The notes beneath the pieces were generated by a model that was given only the letters and a program-made list of their open reading frames with translations, was not told where the DNA came from and made no database searches. A program made the position numbers and the translations under genes. 22,769 nt of DNA from Clostridiales bacterium (GTDB lineage: Bacteria; Bacillota_A; Clostridia; Oscillospirales; Oscillospiraceae): contig DXTB01000014.1 in assembly GCA_019410105.1 (NCBI GenBank), positions 1 through 22,769 of the forward strand, written 5' to 3'. Positions 1 through 6,805 of the stretch are shown piece after piece. Position 1 is the first letter of the stretch. Each line of letters starts with the position of its first letter.

Positions 1-1
1 C

Positions 2-538
2 CACACCCCCGACCGGCCCACCCTGTTTCTCAAGGCCCCCAACGCCCTCAACGCCCACCTGGGGAAGGTTCACGCCCCGGACTTTGTAGGGCGGCTGGAT
101 TACGAGGGAGAGCTGGCCGTGGTAATGAAGCGGCGTGCCAAGGATGTGCCGGAGGAGGAGGCGCTGGACTATGTGCTGGGCTACACCTGCCTCAACGATA
201 TCACCGCCCGGGATGTCCAGAAGGCGGACGGCCAGTGGGCCCGCGGCAAAAATATGGACGGCTTTGCACCCATGGGGCCCGTCGTCACCGACGAGGTGGA
301 CCCGGAACACCTGACCATCACCACCCGACTGAACGGTCAGGTGGTGCAGCAGGGGAGGACAGAGCAGCTCATCACTGGTGTGCGGGCGCTCATCTCTTTC
401 ATCACCGCCTCCATGACCCTGGAGCCGGGGGACGTGATCGCCACCGGCACCCCCGCCGGTGTGGGCCCCATGCAGCCAGGCGATACAGTGGAGGTGGAGG
501 TTTCAGGCATCGGAATCCTATGCAACACCATTGTATGA
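2..538 (+). CDS. Fumarylacetoacetate hydrolase family protein (5'-truncated)
   Basis: Open reading continues from the window edge in the frame of codon 2-4, so the N-terminus lies outside. The visible 178 residues are the C-terminal catalytic domain of the FAH superfamily (FAA_hydrolase, MhpD/YcgM-like). Landmarks are a PTLFLKAPNAL stretch, the LDYEGELAVV metal-ligand segment (Glu), LNDITARDVQ followed by a KNMDGFAPMGP loop, and the late GDVIATGTPAGVGPM loop. Known family members hydrolyse or decarboxylate beta-diketo acids such as acylpyruvates using Mg2+ or Mn2+. The substrate cannot be read from sequence. The gene ends 103 bp before the next one, with a terminator and a new promoter between them, so it belongs to a separate upstream transcription unit. 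The family call is firm; the specific reaction is unknown. Confidence 0.93.
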   Translation, partial: HTPDRPTLFLKAPNALNAHLGKVHAPDFVGRLDYEGELAVVMKRRAKDVPEEEALDYVLGYTCLNDITARDVQKADGQWARGKNMDGFAPMGPVVTDEVDPEHLTITTRLNGQVVQQGRTEQLITGVRALISFITASMTLEPGDVIATGTPAGVGPMQPGDTVEVEVSGIGILCNTIV

Positions 539-543
539 GAGGA

Positions 544-577
544 CGGCGGACGCTCAGGGGAGGGCTCCGCCGCTTTT
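544..577 (+). terminator. Probable weak intrinsic terminator after FAH-family gene
   Basis: CGGCGGA (544-550) pairs perfectly with TCCGCCG (566-572) across a 15-nt loop, followed by CTTTT. It begins six bases after the stop codon. The U-run is short and the loop large, so it is likely leaky, but its place directly before a new promoter supports a transcription boundary. Confidence 0.5.
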
Positions 578-579
578 CC

Positions 580-608
580 TTGAGTTTCTCCTGGAAATTT
601 GCTATAAT
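580..608 (+). promoter_or_regulatory. Sigma-A promoter for the site-2 protease/scpAB operon
   Basis: The -35 is TTGAGT (580-585) and the -10 is a perfect TATAAT (603-608), separated by exactly 17 bp. TGC immediately before the -10 gives an extended -10 (TGn). Predicted transcription start is near 615, about 25 nt upstream of the TTG start at 641. Confidence 0.85.
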
Positions 609-640
609 TGACACGATCTTTGTGCTAGGGGGGCGGACGC

Positions 641-1351
641 TTGGGCTCCATATCCGACTTTCTCAACAACATGGACTGGTGGGGCCTGCTCACCCTCCTT
701 ATCAGCGCCGCGGCAGCTCTGCTGTGCATCACCCTGCACGAGCTGTCCCACGGCTTTGTGGCTTGGCGACTGGGAGATCCCACGGCCAAAAACGCCGGGC
801 GGCTGACCCTCAATCCCATCCGGCATCTGGACGTGGTGGGTCTGCTGATGATGCTCGTGGCCAAGGTGGGCTGGGCCAAGCCGGTGCCGGTGGATATGCG
901 CTATTTTAAGCACCCCAGGCAGGGAATGGCGCTTACCGCCCTAGCCGGACCGGCGGCCAACTTCCTCACCGCCCTGGCGGCGGTGGGAGTCAGCTCCGCC
1001 GTGTTCCATCTGGCCCCTCTGGGCCCGGCGGCGGTGTTCGTGCTGTGCTTCCTGTCCAACATGGCCCTGTTGGGGGTGGGGATGGGGCTGTTCAACCTGA
1101 TCCCCCTGTCGCCCCTGGACGGCTCCAAAATCCTGTTCGCCCTGCTGCCCGACCGAATCTACTACACCATTTTGCACTATGAGAAGTATGTGATGGGAGT
1201 GGTGATCCTCCTGGTGCTGGTGGGGGTGTTCGACAAGCCCCTGTCCTTCCTGATGGTCCATGTCCTACAGGGCTTTTGCACCCTCACCGGAATGCCTCTG
1301 GGCGGGCTGCTGCTGTTCCAGGACGCGTCTGCTATTTTAAATCTGTTTTGA
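641..1351 (+). CDS. Site-2 protease family protein (M50 membrane metalloprotease)
   Basis: A 236-residue polytopic membrane protein of the YwhC/SpoIVFB-like M50 family. The zinc motif HExxH is at residues 33-37 (LHELSHGF), and the second metal motif LDG has its Asp near residue 160 (NLIPLSPLDGSK). Hydrophobic segments before, between and after these motifs suggest 5-6 membrane spans. I chose the TTG start at 641 because it has an AGGGGGG Shine-Dalgarno 7 nt upstream; the in-frame ATG at 671 has none. The family cleaves membrane-embedded substrates, but this one's target is unknown. A site-2 protease directly before scpA-scpB is a common clostridial arrangement. First gene of its operon, with its stop codon inside the ribosome binding site of scpA. 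Confidence 0.93.
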   Translation: MGSISDFLNNMDWWGLLTLLISAAAALLCITLHELSHGFVAWRLGDPTAKNAGRLTLNPIRHLDVVGLLMMLVAKVGWAKPVPVDMRYFKHPRQGMALTALAGPAANFLTALAAVGVSSAVFHLAPLGPAAVFVLCFLSNMALLGVGMGLFNLIPLSPLDGSKILFALLPDRIYYTILHYEKYVMGVVILLVLVGVFDKPLSFLMVHVLQGFCTLTGMPLGGLLLFQDASAILNLF

Positions 1352-1365
1352 GGTGAGGCACCATC
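1350..1365 (+). promoter_or_regulatory. scpA ribosome binding site and apparent ATC start codon
   Basis: GAGGTG (1350-1355), overlapping the TGA of the upstream gene, lies 7 nt before an ATC codon at 1363. The scpA frame has a stop (TGA at 1354-1356) just upstream, and there is no ATG, GTG or TTG between that stop and the GTG at 1393. The ten residues encoded from 1363 to 1392 look like genuine ScpA N-terminal sequence, so the start is probably this ATC or a miscalled ATG. Confidence 0.6.
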
Positions 1366-2172
1366 GAAACGCCGATTTTTCATCTGGAAAAGGTGGTCAA
1401 GGCCCGGGATGAGGCTATGGAGGACTTCAACGGCCCACTGGATCTGATCCTCCACCTGCTGAGCAAGAACAGGATGGAGATCAAGGACATCCAGATCTCC
1501 CTGATCCTAGACCAGTATCTGGAGTGGATGGATCAGCGCAAGCGGCTGGATCTGGAGGTGGCGAGCGAGTTTGTCACTATGGCGGCCCACCTGGTGTTCA
1601 TCAAGACGCGGATGCTGCTCTCCATCCACGACGAGGAGGCCATCTCCGAGATGGAACAGCTCATTGCCTCTCTGGAGGAGCACCAGCGCCACGAAAACTT
1701 TGCCAAGATCAAGGCCATCGTGCCAGAGCTGTCCGACCGCTACGCCATCGGCCGGGACTATATTCCCAAGGTGCCCGAGGCCCTGCCGGTTAATAGGACC
1801 TACCGCTACGTCCACAAGCCGGAGGATCTGCTGCGTGCCATGACGGCGGTGCTGGCCCGGGTGGACCACCGCCTCCCGCCACCCATGGCGGCCTTCGAGG
1901 GCATTGTGGGCCGGGAGCCCTACCCGGTGGCGGACAAGGCCGGCGAAATTCTGGAACGGCTCAGCCGCTTCGGTGTGACCCGGTTCCGGGCTCTGTTCAA
2001 GGGCAACCGGAGCCGCTCGGAGGTGGTGGCCACCTTTATCGCAGTACTGGAGTTGTGCAAGGCACGCCGCCTGCGGCTGGCAGGCACGGAGAGCGACTGC
2101 ACCGTGACCTGTACCGAGGAGGGCGGGGGAGAGCTGGAGCTGACCACCGATGGGGAGAAAACGGCAGATTGA
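1363..2172 (+). CDS. scpA: Segregation and condensation protein A
   Basis: ScpA is the kleisin subunit that bridges the heads of the Smc dimer and binds ScpB in the bacterial condensin complex on nucleoid DNA. The N-terminal kleisin signature is clear: FNGPLDLILHLLSKN, MEIKDIQISLILDQYLEWM, and AAHLVFIKTRMLLS. The C-terminal winged-helix region (about residues 185-250) contains the pattern TRFRALFKGNRSRSEVVATFIAVLEL. From the ATC at 1363 the product is 269 aa (beginning [M]ETPIFHLEKVVKARD); from the first conventional start, GTG at 1393, it is 259 aa. The GTG has its purine-rich stretch directly abutting it, so the spacing is poor, whereas the ATC has a well-spaced Shine-Dalgarno. Followed 9 bp later by scpB. 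Identity is certain; the start is the open question. Confidence 0.97.
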   Translation: METPIFHLEKVVKARDEAMEDFNGPLDLILHLLSKNRMEIKDIQISLILDQYLEWMDQRKRLDLEVASEFVTMAAHLVFIKTRMLLSIHDEEAISEMEQLIASLEEHQRHENFAKIKAIVPELSDRYAIGRDYIPKVPEALPVNRTYRYVHKPEDLLRAMTAVLARVDHRLPPPMAAFEGIVGREPYPVADKAGEILERLSRFGVTRFRALFKGNRSRSEVVATFIAVLELCKARRLRLAGTESDCTVTCTEEGGGELELTTDGEKTAD

Positions 2173-2181
2173 GGGTATACT

Positions 2182-2841
2182 ATGGAATTGAAGGAAATTG
2201 AATCCGCCATTGAAGGGGTCCTCTTTGCCGCCGGGGAGCCGGTGGGGGTGGAGCGCCTGTGTTTGGCGCTGGACATCGACCGGATCACGGCGGACTCCGT
2301 GTGCCAACGCCTGGCCGATGCCTACCGCTATGAGCGGCGTGGCATCCGCCTGGTGCGGCTGGATAACAGCTATCAGCTCTGCTCTGCGCCGGAGTTTGCC
2401 GACTGCATCCGCCGGGCGTTTGAGAGTCGGCGGCCCGCCCGCCTGAGCCAGCCCGCCCTGGAGGTGCTGGCCATTATCGCCTACTACCAGCCTGCCACAC
2501 GGGCCTATGTGGACCAGATCCGCGGCGTGGACAGCTCCTACACCGTCAGCCTGCTTCTGGAGCGGGATTTGATCGAGGAGTGCGGCCGCCTGGCCGTGCC
2601 GGGCCGCCCCATCCAGTACCGCACCACCCAGACCTTCCTGCGCTCCTTTGGGCTGTCCAATCTGGATGAGCTGCCCGAGCTGCCCAACACCACCCCGGAG
2701 GACGGACAGCTTACCCTGGAGATGCAGGCGGCGGTGGAGCGGCTTCAGGCCGCCCAGACCGCGGAGGGGACAGAGGAGGTCACCGAGGAGGAGCTGCTTC
2801 AGGCGGCCCGGGAGATAGCACAGGCCGAGGAGGAGGCGTAG
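2182..2841 (+). CDS. scpB: Segregation and condensation protein B
   Basis: ScpB forms a dimer that binds the kleisin ScpA and completes the Smc-ScpAB complex. The 219-aa product has two winged-helix domains. The first (about 1-80) begins with the typical KEIESAIEGVLFAAGEPV; the second (about 85-165) contains LSQPALEVLAIIAYYQPATRAYVDQIRGVDS (as two family motifs) and GRPIQYRTTQTFLRSFGL. The C-terminal 40 residues are Glu/Gln-rich and probably disordered or coiled. ATG start with GAGGG about 7 nt upstream. It sits between scpA (9 bp) and ytfI (6 bp), so co-transcription and co-translation are likely. Confidence 0.97.
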   Translation: MELKEIESAIEGVLFAAGEPVGVERLCLALDIDRITADSVCQRLADAYRYERRGIRLVRLDNSYQLCSAPEFADCIRRAFESRRPARLSQPALEVLAIIAYYQPATRAYVDQIRGVDSSYTVSLLLERDLIEECGRLAVPGRPIQYRTTQTFLRSFGLSNLDELPELPNTTPEDGQLTLEMQAAVERLQAAQTAEGTEEVTEEELLQAAREIAQAEEEA

Positions 2842-2847
2842 GGCTGG

Positions 2848-3483
2848 ATGAAAGCAATCCTGATCCTGGGCGCGGTGCTTCTGGCGCTGGGGGCGCTCCT
2901 CCGCCTGGTGCGACTGGGCGCGCTGGCAGAGTACTCCGCCGCTGGACTGCGGCTCAAGCTGAAGGTAGGGCCGCTGCGCCTGATGCTCTATCCCAGAAAG
3001 CCGAAGCGGCCCCGCCGAAAGGCTGGGAAATCGTCCCGAAGGGAGAAAAAACGGGAGGAACGCCCGCAGCCGGAGCTGGGCGGCGGGCCGCTGGCGCTGG
3101 TGAAGCGGTTTCTTCCGCTGATCGCCGAGGCGGCGGGGCGCTTCCGGCGCAAGCTGCGCATCGATGTGTTCCAGCTTGAAGTTACCGCGGCGGCGCCGGA
3201 CCCCGCCGCCGCCGCCCTGTGCTTCGGCGGGGCGAACGCATTTATCGGTATGATCTGGCCGCTGGTGGAGCAGAATTTTAACGTGAAGGAGCGGAGGCTG
3301 CGCACCCGGGTGGACTTTGACGCGGAGCGGCCCTCCGTCTATCTCTACGCGGCGGCCACCCTGACCGCCGGCCAGGCGCTGGCGCTGGGCCTGCGCCTGA
3401 CCACACGGTTTCTGGCAGAGTTCTCCAAGTACCGCGCCGAGGCCGGGAGCCCGGCGACAAGCAAGCAGAAAGAGGCGGTTTAA
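2848..3483 (+). CDS. ytfI: DUF2953 domain-containing protein (YtfI-like)
   Basis: A 211-aa protein with one N-terminal membrane segment (residues 1-25, leucine/alanine-rich), then a KLKVGPLRLMLYP strand and a very basic Arg/Lys-rich linker (about 50-75). A C-terminal alpha/beta region follows, containing DPAAAALCFGGANAFIGMI and a TLTAGQALALGLR segment. This order (LxxKxGPxxxxLYP, then the ALxxG motif) matches DUF2953, the family of B. subtilis YtfI, which is adjacent to ytfJ there too. Biochemical function is unknown; the gene travels with sporulation genes. Starts 6 bp after scpB and ends 3 bp before ytfJ. The symbol is by synteny and domain. Confidence 0.8.
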   Translation: MKAILILGAVLLALGALLRLVRLGALAEYSAAGLRLKLKVGPLRLMLYPRKPKRPRRKAGKSSRREKKREERPQPELGGGPLALVKRFLPLIAEAAGRFRRKLRIDVFQLEVTAAAPDPAAAALCFGGANAFIGMIWPLVEQNFNVKERRLRTRVDFDAERPSVYLYAAATLTAGQALALGLRLTTRFLAEFSKYRAEAGSPATSKQKEAV

Positions 3484-3486
3484 CGT

Positions 3487-3891
3487 ATGGAAAAGCAGCA
3501 TCCCATCGGTGATCTGATGACCACCACTATGCAGAAGCTCCGGGAGATCGCGGACGTCAACACCATTGTGGGCAAGCCCATTGTGGCCGGTGAGATCACC
3601 ATCATTCCCATCTCCAAGCTGACGGTGGGCTTCGCCTCCGGCGGCAGCGACTTTACCTCCAAGAACCAGAAGCCGGAGGACGACAACTCCTTCGGCGGCG
3701 GCAGCGGCGCGGGAATGAACCTGTCCCCGGTGGCCTTCCTGATTGTCAAGGGGGACTCGGTGCGCCTGATGCCCGTAGCGCCTCCGCCCGGCACCGCCGT
3801 GGACCGGGTGGTAGAGATGGTGCCCGATGTGATTGACAAGGTCACCGGCTTTATCGAGAAACAGCAGGACAAGGATAAATCCCAGGGCTGA
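3487..3891 (+). CDS. ytfJ: GerW family sporulation protein (YtfJ)
   Basis: 134-aa soluble protein of the YtfJ/GerW family (Spore_YtfJ). Visible family landmarks are the HPIGDLMTTTMQKLREIADVN opening, VGKPI, TIIPISKLTVGFASGGSDF, a glycine-rich FGGGSGAGMNLSPVAFLIV core and a C-terminal amphipathic helix ending in charged residues. In spore-formers the protein is associated with spore germination and inner-spore localisation. Its presence implies the host belongs to a sporulating lineage. ATG is 3 bp after ytfI, indicating tight coupling; dacB follows after 40 bp. Confidence 0.95.
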   Translation: MEKQHPIGDLMTTTMQKLREIADVNTIVGKPIVAGEITIIPISKLTVGFASGGSDFTSKNQKPEDDNSFGGGSGAGMNLSPVAFLIVKGDSVRLMPVAPPPGTAVDRVVEMVPDVIDKVTGFIEKQQDKDKSQG

Positions 3892-3931
3892 CACGCATAC
3901 TAGCAGCATCTATCCCCTGAGGTGATGCTGT

Positions 3932-5083
3932 TTGAAACGGTTTGCCGCCGTCCTTTTGACACTGGCTGTTCTGCTCTGTCCCTCCGTCCGGGCCGCCGGG
4001 CCCGGCATCTCGGCTGCCTCCGCCATCCTGATCGATGGGGAAAGCGGCCGGGTCCTTTATGCCCAGAACGCGGAGGAGGAGCGCCCCATTGCCAGCATTA
4101 CCAAGCTGATGACCGCGCTGGTGGCGGTGGAATCTCACCCTGATCTGTCCGAGGTAGTCACCATCCGGCCCGAGTGGACCGGAGTGGAGGGCTCCTCCAT
4201 GTATCTGAAGGCGGGGGAGGAGCTGACGCTGGAGGCGCTGCTCTACGGGCTGCTGCTCGCCTCGGGCAATGACGCGGCGGTGGCCATTGCGGGCTTCTGC
4301 GCCGGGGACGTGGACACTTTTGTGGCCTGGATGAATGACAAGGCCGCCGAGCTGGGCATGGAGCACACCCACTTTGAAAACCCAAACGGGCTCAATGACG
4401 AGGGGCACTACTCCACCGCCGCCGACATGGCTGCCCTGGCCCGGGTGGTGATGGAGCACGAAGCGCTGGCAAAGATCGTGGGTACCCGTTCCATCACGGT
4501 GGCAGGGCGCACCCTCACCAATCACAACAAGCTGCTCTGGCGGTATGAGGGCTGCACTGGCCTCAAGACCGGCTACACGGACAGGGCGGGGCGGACGTTG
4601 GTTTCCTGTGCGGAGCGGGATGGGCAGCGCCTGATTGCCGTCACGCTGAATGATCCCAACGACTGGGCAGACCACGCCGCCCTGTTTGACTATGGCTTTG
4701 CCCACTACCGCAGTGCCATGCTGGCCCTGGCGAACCGGACCTTCCGCATGCTCCCGGTGACGGGCAGCCTCAACCGCTTTGTGCCGGTCTATACGGCCGC
4801 CGATGTGTACTATCCGCTGACGGAAGGAGAGCTGGTCAAGGCCCGTGTGGAGCTGCCGGAGCGGGTGGAGGCCCCGATCCAGGGCGGAACCATTGCCGGC
4901 CGGCTGCTCTTTACGCTGGACGGCGCGGTAATCGGCGAGACCTATCTGCTCTATGCCGGCGATGTGGCGGACGACCGGGCCGGCCGCGGCCTGTTCGGCC
5001 GGGTGCTGGACTGGTTCCGGGCGGGGGAGGCCGACACGCTGGCGACGGTCTGCTGCCGCTGGATCTCTGATTCGAATTTGTAA
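3932..5083 (+). CDS. dacB: D-alanyl-D-alanine carboxypeptidase (sporulation-type, S11 family)
   Basis: 383-aa low-molecular-weight penicillin-binding protein that trims the terminal D-Ala from peptidoglycan pentapeptides outside the membrane. It has a signal peptide (residues 1-22, ending SVRAAG), the catalytic SxxK at S55-K58 (SITK), SGN near residue 110 (ASGND) and KTG near 213 (LKTGYT). A beta-rich PBP5 C-terminal domain (about 265-350) follows. TTG start at 3932 with GAGGTG 7 nt upstream. The neighbours scpAB, ytfIJ and rluB resemble the B. subtilis scpAB-dacB-spmAB-rluB region, which favours DacB over DacF; the two are hard to separate without alignment. spmA and spmB are missing here. 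A possible sporulation-sigma promoter lies in the gap upstream. Confidence 0.9.
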   Translation: MKRFAAVLLTLAVLLCPSVRAAGPGISAASAILIDGESGRVLYAQNAEEERPIASITKLMTALVAVESHPDLSEVVTIRPEWTGVEGSSMYLKAGEELTLEALLYGLLLASGNDAAVAIAGFCAGDVDTFVAWMNDKAAELGMEHTHFENPNGLNDEGHYSTAADMAALARVVMEHEALAKIVGTRSITVAGRTLTNHNKLLWRYEGCTGLKTGYTDRAGRTLVSCAERDGQRLIAVTLNDPNDWADHAALFDYGFAHYRSAMLALANRTFRMLPVTGSLNRFVPVYTAADVYYPLTEGELVKARVELPERVEAPIQGGTIAGRLLFTLDGAVIGETYLLYAGDVADDRAGRGLFGRVLDWFRAGEADTLATVCCRWISDSNL

Positions 5084-5099
5084 AAAGGGGGGAGCGGCC

Positions 5100-5792
5100 A
5101 TGGAAGAGCGGCTGCAGAAAATCCTTTCGGCCCACGGCGTGTCCTCCCGGCGGGCGGCGGAGGGCTATCTCTCCGCCGGGCGGGTGACGGTAAACGGATG
5201 TACCGCGCGGGTGGGGGACAAGGCCGACCCGGAGCGGGACGACATCCGAGTGGACGGGCGGCCTCTGCGGCGGCCCGCCCGCCGTACTTATCTGATGCTC
5301 AACAAGCCCAGGGGCTACGTAACCACCCTCTCTGATGAAAAGGGGCGGCGCACCGTGGCGGAGCTGGTGGCCGGATGCGGCGCCCGGGTGTGGCCGGTTG
5401 GGCGGCTGGATCTGGACTCCGAGGGGCTGCTCCTCCTCACCGACGACGGGGCGCTGACCCACGCCCTTCTCCACCCCAGCCACGAGGTGGAGAAGGAATA
5501 CCGGGTGTGGGTGGAGGGCGACGTGGACGCCGCCCTCCCGGTGCTGCGGGGCCCTATGGAGCTGGATGGGTACGCCCTCCGTCCGGCCCAGGTCACTCCG
5601 GCGGGGGAGGGAGTGCTCTCCGTGGTCATCCATGAGGGGCGCAACCGGCAGGTGCGCCGGATGTGCGCCGCAGCGGGCCTGCGGGTGCGCCGCCTCCAGC
5701 GGGTGCGGGAGGGGGAGCTCTGCCTGGGCGCGCTGCCTGTGGGAGCATGGCGGCGCCTGACAGGTGAGGAGCTTTGTCTCCTGCGAAAATGA
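5100..5792 (+). CDS. rluB: 23S rRNA pseudouridine synthase, RluB/RsuA family
   Basis: 230-aa pseudouridine synthase. The N-terminal S4 RNA-binding domain (about 1-60) is visible as LQKILSAHGVSSRRAAEGYL and GRVTVNG. The catalytic domain begins MLNKPRGYVTT and carries the conserved GRLDLDSEGLLLLTDDG, in which Asp104 is the nucleophile. The later EGRNRQVRRM helix is also conserved. In Gram-positives this family modifies U2605-type positions of 23S rRNA. ATG at 5100 has GGGGGGAG just upstream and gives the normal family length; the open frame extends further upstream inside dacB but without homology. Last gene of the operon, 16 bp after dacB. Confidence 0.94.
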   Translation: MEERLQKILSAHGVSSRRAAEGYLSAGRVTVNGCTARVGDKADPERDDIRVDGRPLRRPARRTYLMLNKPRGYVTTLSDEKGRRTVAELVAGCGARVWPVGRLDLDSEGLLLLTDDGALTHALLHPSHEVEKEYRVWVEGDVDAALPVLRGPMELDGYALRPAQVTPAGEGVLSVVIHEGRNRQVRRMCAAAGLRVRRLQRVREGELCLGALPVGAWRRLTGEELCLLRK

Positions 5793-5813
5793 TCTCTTTT
5801 TTGCAAGGAGATC
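5791..5813 (+). other. Hairpin after rluB without a U-tract
   Basis: GATCTC (5791-5796) pairs with GAGATC (5808-5813); with one G-U and two A-U pairs the stem reaches 9 bp around a 5-nt loop. It overlaps the rluB stop codon. The downstream bases are AGGAAAA, so it is not a classical intrinsic terminator. It may be an mRNA 3'-end or processing structure. Confidence 0.35.
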
Positions 5814-5835
5814 AGGAAAACTTGCAGAAAGGGGA

Positions 5836-5864
5836 TTGCTTTTCCGGTCAATTCCCGGTATGAT
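5836..5864 (+). promoter_or_regulatory. Sigma-A promoter for the rpiR-cmk-ispH/rpsA operon
   Basis: TTGCTT (5836-5841), a 17-bp spacer, and TATGAT (5859-5864). Predicted transcription start is near 5871, giving a 5' UTR of about 65 nt before the regulator gene. Confidence 0.75.
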
Positions 5865-5883
5865 AGGGACGAATCAAAACACA

Positions 5884-5911
5884 GCGTGGTATCATTCCCG
5901 CCACGGGCGGG
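5884..5911 (+). promoter_or_regulatory. Inverted repeats in the 5' UTR of the RpiR-family gene
   Basis: CCCGCC (5897-5902) and GGCGGG (5906-5911) form a perfect 6-bp hairpin with a 3-nt loop. An overlapping alternative pairs CGTGG (5884-5888) with CCACG (5901-5905). They lie between the predicted transcription start and the ATG, a position suitable for an operator of the adjacent regulator or an mRNA structure. Function is inferred from position only. Confidence 0.35.
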
Positions 5912-5935
5912 CAGAAATGCGAGGGATCGTCCACA

Positions 5936-6805
5936 ATGTCCAAAGATATCCTTTCGGTCATTCAGACCAATATGAGTACCTTTTCCAAGGGACAGAAGCT
6001 GATTGCCGGCTTTATCCTGGAATCCTATGACAAGGCCGCTTTCATGACTGCCAGCCGCCTGGGCAAGACGGTCAACGTCAGTGAGTCTACCGTGGTGCGC
6101 TTTGCCGCCGAACTGGGGTATGACGGTTATCCCGCTATGCAGAAGGCCCTGCAGGAGATGATCCGCAGCAAGCTCACCTCCATCCAGCGCATTGAGGTCT
6201 CCAACGACCGCATCGGCAATCAGGACATCCTGTCCATGGTCATGCAGTCGGATATGGATAAGATCCATATGACTCTGGAGGAGACCAACCGGGAGGACTT
6301 CGACCGGGCGGTAAGCGCTATTGTGGACGCCCGCCACATCTATATCCTGGGCGTGCGCTCCGCGGCGGCCCTGGCCAGCTTTCTGGGCTTCTACTTCAAC
6401 CTGATTTTTGACAATGTCACCGTGGTACACGCCACCTCCACCAGTGAGGTATTCGAGCAGCTCTTGCGCATCGGTCCCAACGATGTCATTGTGGGCGTCA
6501 GCTTCCCGCGGTATTCCCGCCGGACGGTGAAGGCCATGCAGTTTGCCCACGACCGGGGGGCCGCCACCATCGCCCTCACCGACAGCGAAACCTCCCCCTT
6601 GGCTCCCATCTCCACCCTGACCCTGCTGGCCAAGAGCGATATGGCGTCCTTCGTGGACTCCCTGGTGGCTCCGCTGTCGCTGATCAACGCGCTGATTGTG
6701 GCCATCGGCCGCAAGAAAAACGACGACCTCTCCCAGACCTTTGAGACACTGGAGCAGATCTGGGATGAATATGAGGTCTATGAGAAAGTGGAAGAGATCA
6801 CTTGA
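5936..6805 (+). CDS. MurR/RpiR family transcriptional regulator
   Basis: 289-aa regulator with an N-terminal HTH_6 domain (about 1-77; FSKGQKLIAGFILESYDKAA, then VSESTVVRFAAELGYDGYPAMQ, the RpiR recognition helix region). A SIS sugar-phosphate isomerase-like domain (about 120-255) follows, with DARHIYILGVRSAAAL, VHATSTSEVFEQLL and VIVGVSFPRYSRRTVKAMQFA. Family members sense phosphosugars and control sugar or amino-sugar catabolism. No sugar gene is nearby, so the ligand is unknown. GAGGG is 10 nt before the ATG. First gene of an operon leading into a flavoprotein, cmk, plsC and ispH/rpsA. Its stop overlaps the TTG of the next gene (TTGA), implying translational coupling. Confidence 0.93.
   Translation: MSKDILSVIQTNMSTFSKGQKLIAGFILESYDKAAFMTASRLGKTVNVSESTVVRFAAELGYDGYPAMQKALQEMIRSKLTSIQRIEVSNDRIGNQDILSMVMQSDMDKIHMTLEETNREDFDRAVSAIVDARHIYILGVRSAAALASFLGFYFNLIFDNVTVVHATSTSEVFEQLLRIGPNDVIVGVSFPRYSRRTVKAMQFAHDRGAATIALTDSETSPLAPISTLTLLAKSDMASFVDSLVAPLSLINALIVAIGRKKNDDLSQTFETLEQIWDEYEVYEKVEEIT

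Noticed and set aside
1393..2172. GTG at 1393 as the scpA start
   Set aside because: Not excluded, but it lacks a spaced Shine-Dalgarno and removes ten residues that look like family sequence. The ATC at 1363 fits better.
1507..3909. Very long open frame (800 codons) on the minus strand across scpA-scpB-ytfI-ytfJ
   Set aside because: It lies antisense to four clearly conserved genes, is rich in His/Gln/Arg/Gly as expected from antisense of GC-rich codons, and shows no recognisable domain or ribosome binding site.
3851..5101. 416-codon minus-strand open frame opposite dacB
   Set aside because: Antisense shadow of a well-supported carboxypeptidase gene; composition is low-complexity and no family features are seen.
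5791..5813. Hairpin after rluB as an intrinsic terminator
   Set aside because: The Ts are in the 5' arm and loop and no U-run follows the stem, so it does not meet terminator criteria on the + strand.
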